Positions 1-5,329 of a stretch of 11,477 bases of DNA are shown here, piece after piece. The position numbers and the translations under genes are program-made. Every line of letters starts with the position of its first letter. Position 1 is the first letter of the stretch. Origin of the DNA: CAZBUH01 sp964495095 (GTDB taxonomy: Bacteria > Bacillota > Clostridia > Oscillospirales > Oscillospiraceae); assembly GCA_964495095.1 (NCBI GenBank), contig CAZBUH010000062.1, positions 1 through 11,477 of the forward strand, given 5' to 3'. The notes under the pieces are model-generated. The model saw only the letters and a list, made by a program, of their open reading frames with translations, was not told the DNA's origin and did no database searches.

Positions 1-111
1 AGAGTGGTTTTCCTGCTGCAGCCTCAGGACGGCTCCTTTGAATACTCTATCATCAACGAATTCCGGGTTCCCGACGGCCTCCTGGCAGAAAAAATCTATG
101 TAAATAAATAG
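1..111 (+). CDS. C-terminal fragment of a lipoprotein-like protein, paralogue of the next gene
   Basis: Only the last 36 codons and a TAG stop are inside the window; the 5' part is cut off by the window edge. The reading frame is recognised because its end (EFRVPDGLLAEK) matches the end of the gene at 233-949 (EFYVPDGLLADE). Over 31 ungapped residues I count 16 identities, about half. The two are therefore tandem paralogues, each followed by its own hairpin terminator and an almost identical promoter block. Function is unknown. By analogy with the intact copy it is probably an exported lipoprotein with a beta-sandwich (Ig-like) C-terminal domain, but no signal peptide can be seen here. Confidence 0.75.
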   Translation, partial: RVVFLLQPQDGSFEYSIINEFRVPDGLLAEKIYVNK

Positions 112-129
112 AGCGCACGCTTTGCCATC

Positions 130-157
130 CCCCTGCCCCCCGGCAGGGGAAGTTTTT
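130..157 (+). terminator. Rho-independent terminator of the upstream lipoprotein-like gene
   Basis: An 8-bp GC stem (CCCCTGCC at 130-137 with GGCAGGGG at 142-149) with a CCCC loop is followed by AAG and five T at 153-157. It starts 18 bases after the stop codon at 111. The short AAG between stem and T run weakens it slightly. The T run is part of the 54-bp repeat that carries the next promoter. Confidence 0.75.
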
Positions 158-199
158 GCAAAAACCTCTTGACACTTACGTTACGTAAGAGTGTATGCT
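146..199 (+). repeat. 54-bp direct repeat, copy A (terminator tail plus promoter)
   Basis: This block recurs at 982-1035 with a single mismatch (T versus C in the T run). It starts 34 bases after a stop codon in copy A and 32 bases after one in copy B. It runs from the 3' arm of the terminator hairpin through the T run to the end of the -10 element. Sequence outside the block is not conserved between the copies, including the 5' arms of the two terminator hairpins. Confidence 0.9.
169..199 (+). promoter_or_regulatory. MerR-family-like promoter/operator, copy A
   Basis: A consensus -35 TTGACA (169-174) and a -10-like TATGCT (194-199) are separated by 19 bp instead of the usual 17. The spacer contains a perfect 7-bp inverted repeat around one base, CTTACGTTACGTAAG (175-189). 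A long spacer with a dyad between -35 and -10 is the known hallmark of promoters activated by MerR-family regulators, which untwist the DNA. The lipoprotein start at 233 lies 34 bases downstream. No merR-type gene is in the window, so the cognate regulator is inferred. Confidence 0.7.
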
Positions 200-232
200 A
201 AAAGCGGAAAATAAAGCTAAGGAGGCTCCGCC

Positions 233-949
233 ATGAAACGTATTGCTGCTTTCACGCTCCTTTTTTCCATCATCCTTCTCACCTCCTGCGGGACGGCGCC
301 GGAGATTAATCCGGCTGAAGCTCTGGCCGCGGAGAAGTACCCGGAGGCTTGGGAATACTTTAGCCGGGTATTTGAAAATTATTCTGGTTTTTATCTCACC
401 GCCACGGAGGAGGGCGAGCTTGCCTATTTCGTAAGTTTTACAGGCGAGACCGAGAAGAAGTATATCATAAGCATAAAGCACGGTATGACTTATGACATAT
501 ATGACGGCGACGGGATATCTTTTCGGGTCACGGGAGTGGAATATGCTATGCACCTTGTGGATGACGGACTGGGAGAGCTTATGCAGCCCCGTGTGAGCAG
601 CTTTATAGAGAACAACACAGAACATACGCTTTTCATCTATAGCGAGGACATGGTAGAACTGGAGGTTTATCTTGACGGACAGTGGTGGGAGGCTATCCGT
701 GATGAGCCGAGTAATGCCAGTCCGATGACGAAGATAGAGCCCGGACTAAGGGTGTATTCGTTATCGTTTAACGTCAGCGGTATGGAGTCCATGTATGACC
801 AAATATACTACACGCTCCCGCCCGGGAGGTACCGGGCAGTATTCACCATGCACACAGAGGATGATTCCATAAACGCCTCGCTTATAGATGAATTTTATGT
901 ACCGGATGGGCTGCTGGCAGATGAGACCACGTTTGTGGCTGTAGAATAA
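233..949 (+). CDS. Predicted lipoprotein with Ig-like C-terminal region, function unknown
   Basis: This 238-residue protein begins with a lipoprotein signal peptide: positive n-region (MKR), hydrophobic stretch to about residue 16, and lipobox LTSC with Cys19. It should therefore be anchored to the outer face of the membrane after processing. The mature part is acidic. Its second half (about 130-235) alternates short hydrophobic strands with turns and contains LPPGRYRAVF, a pattern common in bacterial Ig-like beta-sandwich domains; this fold call is inference. The start is fixed by AAGGAGG at 219-225, seven bases before ATG. It has its own MerR-like promoter (169-199) and terminator (958-993), so it is probably monocistronic. 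A paralogous gene lies directly upstream. I do not recognise a specific function. A ligand-sensing or envelope-stress role would fit the promoter type but is not shown. Confidence 0.85.
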   Translation: MKRIAAFTLLFSIILLTSCGTAPEINPAEALAAEKYPEAWEYFSRVFENYSGFYLTATEEGELAYFVSFTGETEKKYIISIKHGMTYDIYDGDGISFRVTGVEYAMHLVDDGLGELMQPRVSSFIENNTEHTLFIYSEDMVELEVYLDGQWWEAIRDEPSNASPMTKIEPGLRVYSLSFNVSGMESMYDQIYYTLPPGRYRAVFTMHTEDDSINASLIDEFYVPDGLLADETTFVAVE

Positions 950-957
950 TAGTTATA

Positions 958-993
958 CCCCGTCCGCTTTAATAGCGGGCGGGGGAAGCTTTT
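958..993 (+). terminator. Rho-independent terminator of the lipoprotein gene
   Basis: A 10-bp GC stem (CCCCGTCCGC at 958-967 with GCGGGCGGGG at 975-984, one G-U pair) closes a 7-base AT-rich loop. It is followed by GAAGC and four T at 990-993. It begins 8 bases after the stop codon at 949 and sits at the same relative place as the hairpin at 130-157, but its 5' arm and loop differ. Confidence 0.75.
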
Positions 994-1035
994 GCAAAAA
1001 CCTCTTGACACTTACGTTACGTAAGAGTGTATGCT
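982..1035 (+). repeat. 54-bp direct repeat, copy B
   Basis: Second copy of the block at 146-199, 53 of 54 bases identical. Unlike copy A it is not followed by a lipoprotein gene. The next plausible long ORF starts at 1226, about 190 bases downstream. Confidence 0.9.
1005..1035 (+). promoter_or_regulatory. MerR-family-like promoter/operator, copy B
   Basis: Identical to the copy A promoter: TTGACA at 1005-1010, 19-bp spacer with the dyad CTTACGTTACGTAAG at 1011-1025, TATGCT at 1030-1035. No terminator is visible between it and the genes at 1164-3717, so it could transcribe them with a leader of roughly 120-180 bases. Otherwise it is an orphan promoter left from a lost lipoprotein copy. Confidence 0.65.
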
Positions 1036-1098
1036 GAACTTGTACATTGCTGATTTTGGCATTTTCAATAAAATTTATATATTTTTGCAGCGTCTATA

Positions 1099-1128
1099 TT
1101 GACATTTTGCAAAAAACAGATGTATAAT
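1099..1128 (+). promoter_or_regulatory. Consensus sigma-A-type promoter upstream of the small ORF and membrane-protein gene
   Basis: A perfect TTGACA (1099-1104) and a perfect TATAAT (1123-1128) are separated by 18 bp. A start near 1135 would leave about 29 bases before the small ORF at 1164. This is the best sigma-70-family match I found in the window. It lies 64 bases downstream of the MerR-like copy B promoter. Confidence 0.75.
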
Positions 1129-1163
1129 TTACCATGTAATAAACAGGAAAGGATGTGAGTCCA

Positions 1164-1238
1164 ATGCAGTCTTGTATTGAAGAGGAACATTATCATTACG
1201 GCGAAACTATAAGGGAGTATTTTATATGTCGTCACTAA
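1164..1238 (+). CDS. Small ORF of 24 codons overlapping the membrane-protein start; possible leader peptide
   Basis: ATG at 1164 is preceded by AGGAAAGGA (1145-1153), ten bases away, and a promoter start near 1135. The 24-residue product begins MQSCIEEEHYHYGE and is polar, with no membrane segment. It ends at TAA 1236-1238, thirteen bases inside the gene that starts at 1226 in another frame, and it contains that gene's ribosome binding site. This arrangement is typical of translationally coupled leader ORFs, where terminating ribosomes can restart at the downstream ATG. Nothing shows that the peptide itself has a function, and chance occurrence of an ORF this short cannot be excluded. Confidence 0.4.
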   Translation: MQSCIEEEHYHYGETIREYFICRH

Positions 1239-2491
1239 TAGCGCTGGAACTTCTATCTCGCATACTTTCTGGAGCCGGAACATGTTTCATGTCTGGATTT
1301 CTGATAACAGGCATGTCCCGGCTGAAAAACAGGGTCACTGCTATTGCCGCTCTTTATACTGCCGCGTTTCCGCTTTTCCTGTCGGCGCCATACTGCGCCG
1401 GTCTTGTGCTCCATGCAGCAAATCTTGTTGGCATTAAAAACCGTATTGTTATAAACGCTTTCTTTGAGGGAGTGCGGTACGCGGTTATACCCATAGCTGT
1501 ATACAGCATCCTTAGAAGGCAGAAACAGCCGTGCGGCAAGCCGCTTGCGGCCTCGCTTCTGATATATTTTATGCTCCGGCTGTCCGTGATGAGCGGCTTC
1601 TTCGTCGAAGGAGTTTACACCATATATCTTTCCCAAAGCGGCGCCGCCGAGACGGTGACAGAGCTTATTGCTTCCCGGCTGTACCTGCCATTTGATGCCG
1701 GACTTGATTCGGAGCATATTGCCCCGGCTGTTATATGTGAAATTCTCTGCCTGAGCCTGTCGGCATCATGCCTGCCACTTTTGCGTTTCTTCGTAAAGTC
1801 TTATAATGGCAGGCAGGGCAAGGATAAACCGTTGTTATTTGTTATGCTTATCGCCTGTTTGCCGGGGCTTGCGCTGCTCTGCTTTTATGCTTACGTCCTT
1901 GTGACCCAGTTGTCGCCGCAATATGCCTGGCAGCCGTTGCTGGGAAATCTCTTTAGCAGCGTGAAAGTATCTGTGATACCATCCGTACTATCAGTGCTGA
2001 CAGCTATCGGGCTGTTTCCTCTCATAAGAAGCAAAAAACCTCTTGCCTGGACAGCAGGCGCAGCTTTGGCTCTGGGGTATGTACCCACGCTGGTGCTTAT
2101 GGAAAGGCTGCTAACCGTTTCAAGTCTCTATTTGTATATGCTTCCCATGTGTTTCTACAGTGGTTTATCCTTGGCGCTGATATGGAGTTGTAGCAGTACC
2201 GGCAGCGGTAAGGCCCTTCTTTTTGCATTGTCTCTGGTTATGGTTTTCATGATTTTTTGGAATCGCTATACGCCGGAGCTTATCCGCTACTTCAGATACG
2301 ACCACCATTTTGCGAATCCATCCCTGGCCATGCGCAGTATGTATGAGATAACGGAGCGCGGAATCAGCGTTACGGCACTGACTGAAATAAAGCCGCGCGT
2401 GTATTCAATGACCTGCGTTCTCGGATCCATCCCCGGTATCATCATCGGATCCGCCGCTATGGCGGTCGGCGTAAAACGGCTATATATTTAA
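1226..2491 (+). CDS. Polytopic membrane protein of unknown function, possibly permease-related
   Basis: This 421-residue protein is strongly hydrophobic, with about ten or eleven likely membrane spans: roughly 11-30, 40-64, 84-96, 107-127, 166-190, 203-228, 245-267, 273-291, 298-321, 330-345 and 393-413. ATG is preceded by AAGGGAG (1211-1217) at 8 bases. I recognise no definite family. By eye, both halves (about 20-190 and 250-421) follow the order of hydrophobic blocks of MalG-type ABC sugar-transport permeases, including FWNRYTPEL near 344-352 and a final IPG-containing span. The EAA loop that contacts the ATPase is not evident in either half. That likeness is inference only. No ATPase or binding protein is adjacent. 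It ends directly before the protease gene, with no terminator between, so the two are probably co-transcribed. A 24-codon ORF overlaps its start. Confidence 0.7.
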   Translation: MSSLIALELLSRILSGAGTCFMSGFLITGMSRLKNRVTAIAALYTAAFPLFLSAPYCAGLVLHAANLVGIKNRIVINAFFEGVRYAVIPIAVYSILRRQKQPCGKPLAASLLIYFMLRLSVMSGFFVEGVYTIYLSQSGAAETVTELIASRLYLPFDAGLDSEHIAPAVICEILCLSLSASCLPLLRFFVKSYNGRQGKDKPLLFVMLIACLPGLALLCFYAYVLVTQLSPQYAWQPLLGNLFSSVKVSVIPSVLSVLTAIGLFPLIRSKKPLAWTAGAALALGYVPTLVLMERLLTVSSLYLYMLPMCFYSGLSLALIWSCSSTGSGKALLFALSLVMVFMIFWNRYTPELIRYFRYDHHFANPSLAMRSMYEITERGISVTALTEIKPRVYSMTCVLGSIPGIIIGSAAMAVGVKRLYI

Positions 2492-2515
2492 GGGGGAAAT
2501 ATTATAAGAAAAACC

Positions 2516-2565
2516 ATGTCGAAAAAGATTTTGTCCATTGTTTTTCGCTTTTATTGATAATTTCA
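2516..2565 (+). other. Candidate signal-peptide start of the protease, split by a one-base frameshift
   Basis: From ATG 2516 one frame reads MSKKILSIVF and then runs to a stop at 2555-2557. The protease frame reads SLLLIISCSGF from 2545. Joined at the five-T run (2541-2545) with one extra T, they give a textbook lipoprotein signal: a Lys-Lys n-region, a hydrophobic core and a lipobox ending IISC. No ATG or GTG start lies in the protease frame upstream. The Shine-Dalgarno-like AGGGGGA (2491-2497) is 18 bases from ATG 2516, but only 6 from an in-frame ATA (2504-2506). That ATA might be a mutated start codon. Confidence 0.55.
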
Positions 2566-3717
2566 TGTTCAGGTTTCACACATAAGGATCTGACAACAAA
2601 TGAGCTGTCACAGGAAGATGCATTGTCAAGCTACAGCTGTTTATGGAATTCATTTGAGAGAAATAGCGACAGCGAGCCAGTATACCCTGATAATTATGGT
2701 GGCGCATATATTGACAGGGGTCTTCTGCACGTTTATCTCACAGAAAACACAAACGCTGCACAAAGCCATTATGTAAACATATGTGCTGGTAACAGTGCTA
2801 TAATCTTTGTGCAAGCGCAGTATTCTTTAAACTATTTAGAGAGCCTGCGAGAGACAGCAAGGAAATATATCGATGAATATAACACTTCTGGATTTGGAGT
2901 CGATGAAAAGGCAAACAGATTTGTAATTTTTGTAGCTCCACCAAAATCCGCGTCCGAATATGCTTCAACCACAAGCAGCAAATCATACGATACTGATACC
3001 ACCATTAAAGAACTCAATAATCTTATTAATAATCCTGCTGTCAAATTCGAGGTCATGGATTACCCTGAAACATGTACAAACTTGTACGGCGGAGATACAT
3101 TGAACGGAGACTTCACGCTTGGTATTTGCGGTACATATAATGGCAATCCCGCCATTCTTACTGCCGGCCATTGCGTAGCCAATCCTAACGGAAACGGTAA
3201 TTTGGCAATATCAGACATAACTTATGGGAAAACAACGACTACATTTGCAAATGTTCAGGAGTGTGAGTATAAAAATGGTGGATTGGGGGACTATGCCATA
3301 GCAACAATTAGTTCCGGATCTATGTCAACAACCAATAAAGTTCATATAAGTTCAAATACATATGAAAGCATTAAAGGTACTGCATATTCAGGTGCCACTC
3401 CAGCCGGCACCACAATTTATAGCTATGGTAAGACTTCCGGATATGCAACATCGACAGTTTATCAAACCAACCTAACGGTTATATACGAAAACAAAACATA
3501 TGGGTATGAGGTTGAAGTAAATGGTTTAGTCAAATGCCTGGTAACCACGGGGAGCATCGCCGCTGGTGATAGCGGATGGCCTACTTATATAAAGGATTCA
3601 GGCACAAATAAACTTGTTGGTGTTATTTCAGGTCGGGTTATCACAAATTATTCATATATGATATACAGTCCCATCTATTACGCAGAATATGCAGGCTTTA
3701 ATGTTAAAACATCATAA
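2554..3717 (+). CDS. Secreted trypsin-like serine protease (S1 family, chymotrypsin fold) with propeptide; 5' end frameshifted
   Basis: Read from TTG 2554, the 387-residue product carries the full S1 catalytic triad: His206 in TAGHC, Asp246 in GDYAIA and Ser340 in GDSGWP. A VGVISG strand (355-360) follows the serine. The N-terminal part (about 40-170) includes GFGVDEKANRFVIFV, reminiscent of the propeptides of alpha-lytic-protease/streptogrisin-type enzymes, followed by a Ser/Thr-rich linker (132-149). It should therefore be made as a proenzyme and act outside the cell. The TTG has no ribosome binding site and gives only a stub of the signal sequence. The real start probably lies upstream and is separated by a one-base frameshift (see 2516-2565). 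The gene is AT-rich: I count about 37% GC at 2881-2940 versus 60% at 1861-1920 and 68% at 4381-4440. That suggests horizontal acquisition. It may be a recent pseudogene, or the frameshift may be a sequencing error. Confidence 0.8.
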   Translation: MIISCSGFTHKDLTTNELSQEDALSSYSCLWNSFERNSDSEPVYPDNYGGAYIDRGLLHVYLTENTNAAQSHYVNICAGNSAIIFVQAQYSLNYLESLRETARKYIDEYNTSGFGVDEKANRFVIFVAPPKSASEYASTTSSKSYDTDTTIKELNNLINNPAVKFEVMDYPETCTNLYGGDTLNGDFTLGICGTYNGNPAILTAGHCVANPNGNGNLAISDITYGKTTTTFANVQECEYKNGGLGDYAIATISSGSMSTTNKVHISSNTYESIKGTAYSGATPAGTTIYSYGKTSGYATSTVYQTNLTVIYENKTYGYEVEVNGLVKCLVTTGSIAAGDSGWPTYIKDSGTNKLVGVISGRVITNYSYMIYSPIYYAEYAGFNVKTS

Positions 3718-3733
3718 TGCCCATTATATATAT

Positions 3734-3764
3734 TTGACGCCCGAACAACGGAAATTGCTATACA
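3734..3764 (+). promoter_or_regulatory. Candidate weak promoter just downstream of the protease gene
   Basis: TTGACG (3734-3739) and an extended -10 TGC-TATACA (3756-3764) are separated by 19 bp. The stretch 3756-3772 matches the argG -10 region (3982-3998) at 15 of 17 bases. Transcription from here would meet the terminator at 3813-3841 after about 70 bases. It may be non-functional. Confidence 0.35.
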
Positions 3765-3812
3765 ATGCAATGGCCATTTAATCCGAACTCAGGTAGCGCC
3801 GCTGAAAAACTT

Positions 3813-3841
3813 CCCCCCGCCCGCGGGCGGGGGGATTTTTT
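3813..3841 (+). terminator. Strong Rho-independent terminator before the arg operon
   Basis: A perfectly self-complementary 22-base GC block (3813-3834, starting CCCCCCGCCCG) can form a nine-bp stem with a four-base loop. It is preceded by five A and followed by A and six T (3836-3841). It ends the protease transcript about 100 bases after its stop and insulates the arginine operon. Confidence 0.9.
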
Positions 3842-3863
3842 GCGGCCGGCAGCGCTTCTGCTT

Positions 3864-3876
3864 TGAATAATATTCA
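3864..3876 (+). promoter_or_regulatory. ARG box 1 (ArgR/AhrC operator candidate)
   Basis: TGAATAATATTCA is a perfect 6-bp dyad around one base. The known ARG-box core is TGAAT-N4-ATTCA in AT-rich sequence. This copy has both half sites exact but a 3-base centre instead of 4. It lies about 120 bases upstream of the argG -10 element. Confidence 0.65.
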
Positions 3877-3893
3877 TTTTTATCTGCATACAA

Positions 3894-3907
3894 TGAATAT
3901 TTTTTCA
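3894..3907 (+). promoter_or_regulatory. ARG box 2 (ArgR/AhrC operator candidate)
   Basis: TGAATATTTTTTCA matches the 14-base ARG-box core at 13 positions, with correct spacing. Its centre is about 30 bases, close to three helical turns, from that of box 1. Boxes 1 and 2 together also form a 10-bp inverted repeat (3869-3878 with 3892-3901). Paired boxes at this kind of spacing suit cooperative binding by hexameric ArgR. Confidence 0.7.
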
Positions 3908-3961
3908 CATCTTGTCTATAGATCGCATATTGATTTATCAAAACTTTTTACATTTTTGGTA

Positions 3962-3990
3962 TTGCATATTCATTCACACAGTGCTATACT
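3962..3990 (+). promoter_or_regulatory. argG operon promoter, extended -10 type
   Basis: The -10 TATACT (3985-3990) is preceded by TGC, giving an extended -10 element. A weak -35 TTGCAT (3962-3967) lies 17 bp upstream. Transcription should start near 3997, leaving about 30 bases before ATG 4027. The -35 and spacer are covered by ARG box 3, so the operon is expected to be repressed by arginine-bound ArgR. Confidence 0.7.
3963..3976 (+). promoter_or_regulatory. ARG box 3, overlapping the argG promoter
   Basis: TGCATATTCATTCA matches the ARG-box core TGAAT-W4-ATTCA at 12 of 14 positions. It covers the -35 element and part of the spacer, the place where a repressor would block RNA polymerase. 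Together with boxes 1 and 2 it gives one promoter-proximal and two distal sites, an arrangement known for arginine operons in Bacillus. Confidence 0.6.
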
Positions 3991-4026
3991 ATGCCATGCT
4001 GATAATCAAAAGGAGGAAACACTATC

Positions 4027-5244
4027 ATGGGTGATATCAAAAAGGTAGTCCTTGCCTATTCCGGCGGACTTGACACTTCAATAATAATTCCCTGGCTGAA
4101 GGAAAATTACGATAACTGCGAGGTTATCGCGGTTTCCGCCGACGTGGGTCAGGGCGCTGAGCTGGACGGTCTTGAGGAGAAGGCCATTAAGACCGGCGCC
4201 TCCAAGCTCTACATCGAGGACCTTACGGACGAGTTCGTGGACGAGTACATAGTCCCCACAATGAAGGCCGGCGCGGCCTATGAGGGATATCTGCTGGGCA
4301 CCTCCTTCGCCCGTCCCGTAATTGCAAAGCGCATCGTGGAAATTGCCCTCAAGGAGGGCGCCGACGCCATCTGCCACGGCTGCACCGGCAAGGGCAACGA
4401 CCAGGTCCGCTTTGAGCTGACCCTCAAGGCGCTGGCGCCCGATATGGCCATCATCGCCCCCTGGCGTGAGTGGAGCATCAAGAGCCGCGACGAGGAGATC
4501 GACTACGCCGAGGCCCACAACATACCTCTTAAAATAAACCGCGAAACAAATTACTCGAAGGACAAAAACCTGTGGCACCTCTCCCACGAGGGCCTGGATC
4601 TTGAGAACCCCGGCAACGAGCCCCAGTACAACAAGCCCGGCTTTCTGGAGCTTGGCGTCTCCCCCGAGCAGGCCCCGGATAAGCCGGAATACGTGGAGAT
4701 AGAGTTTGAAAAGGGCGTTCCCACATCTGTAAACGGCGTTAAGATGAAGGGCTCCGACATAATCCGCAAGCTCAACGAGCTGGGCGGCAAAAACGGCATC
4801 GGCCTCTTCGACGTTGTGGAAAACCGCCTTGTGGGCATGAAGTCCAGAGGCGTTTACGAGACTCCCGGCGGCACCATCCTCTACAAGGCCCACGAGGTGC
4901 TTGAGACCATCTGCCTTGACAAGGAGACGGCCCATATGAAGAGCCAGCTCTCTATTAAATTTGCCGACATCGTGTATAACGGCCAGTGGTTTACCCCTCT
5001 CCGGGAGGCCCTCTCCGCCTTTGTGGACAAGACCCAGGAGACGGTCACCGGCAAGGTGCGCCTGAAGCTCTACAAGGGCAACATTATAAATGCCGGCGTA
5101 TGGAGCGACTACACCCTCTACAGCGAGGATCTGGCCTCTTTCGGTGAGAGCGACTACGATCAGACCGATTCCGCCGGATTCATAAACCTCTACGGCCTGC
5201 CCATCAAGGTAAAAGCCGTACTGGACGCGAACCGCGGCAAATAA
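4027..5244 (+). CDS. argG: Argininosuccinate synthase
   Basis: This cytoplasmic enzyme joins citrulline and aspartate using ATP (released as AMP and PPi) to form argininosuccinate, the penultimate step of arginine synthesis. The 405-residue length is normal for the family. Visible signatures are the N-type ATP pyrophosphatase loop AYSGGLDTS (10-18), GTSFARP (91-97) and HGCTGKGNDQVRFE (117-130), the last two being family signature segments. AGGAGG (4011-4016) lies 10 bases before ATG and fixes the start. It is the first gene of the arg operon, directly under the ArgR-controlled promoter. An 85-base gap with an inverted repeat separates it from argH. Codon use is GC-rich and unlike the AT-rich protease gene upstream. 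The identification is firm. Confidence 0.97.
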   Translation: MGDIKKVVLAYSGGLDTSIIIPWLKENYDNCEVIAVSADVGQGAELDGLEEKAIKTGASKLYIEDLTDEFVDEYIVPTMKAGAAYEGYLLGTSFARPVIAKRIVEIALKEGADAICHGCTGKGNDQVRFELTLKALAPDMAIIAPWREWSIKSRDEEIDYAEAHNIPLKINRETNYSKDKNLWHLSHEGLDLENPGNEPQYNKPGFLELGVSPEQAPDKPEYVEIEFEKGVPTSVNGVKMKGSDIIRKLNELGGKNGIGLFDVVENRLVGMKSRGVYETPGGTILYKAHEVLETICLDKETAHMKSQLSIKFADIVYNGQWFTPLREALSAFVDKTQETVTGKVRLKLYKGNIINAGVWSDYTLYSEDLASFGESDYDQTDSAGFINLYGLPIKVKAVLDANRGK

Positions 5245-5263
5245 CACACGCAATTAAATATCC

Positions 5264-5296
5264 GCCGCAGAGATGTGCCGCGTCCGTCCCTGCGGC
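5264..5296 (+). repeat. Inverted repeat in the argG-argH gap
   Basis: GCCGCAG (5264-5270) and CTGCGGC (5290-5296) can pair across a 19-base loop. No T run follows, so it is not an intrinsic terminator. An mRNA processing or stability role is possible. The rest of the 85-base gap shows no convincing promoter. Confidence 0.5.
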
Positions 5297-5329
5297 ATTA
5301 CAGCTTATATATTAAATGGGGAAGATACG

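Noticed and set aside
176..625. 149-codon minus-strand frame over the lipoprotein gene
   Set aside because: The + strand gene has a promoter, ribosome binding site and signal peptide; the minus frame has none of these.
2539..2550. Programmed -1 ribosomal frameshift at the five-T run of the protease leader
   Set aside because: No X-XXY-YYZ slippery heptamer in the right frame and no clear downstream stem; a one-base deletion or sequencing error is simpler.
2554..2556. TTG 2554 as the genuine protease start
   Set aside because: No ribosome binding site precedes it, and it would cut through the hydrophobic core of an evident lipoprotein signal peptide.
3863..4048. 61-codon + strand frame across the argG control region
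   Set aside because: It overlaps the ARG boxes, the argG promoter and the argG start, and has AT-rich random-looking content; it is regulatory DNA.
4078..5253. 391-codon open frame on the minus strand opposite argG
   Set aside because: It is the mirror of a GC-rich, strongly biased argG coding frame; its translation has no family likeness and no ribosome binding site was seen.
5273..5329. Upstream start for argH at 5273
   Set aside because: The extra 19 residues do not resemble the family N terminus, whereas ATG 5330 has a ribosome binding site and the typical MKLWSGRF start.
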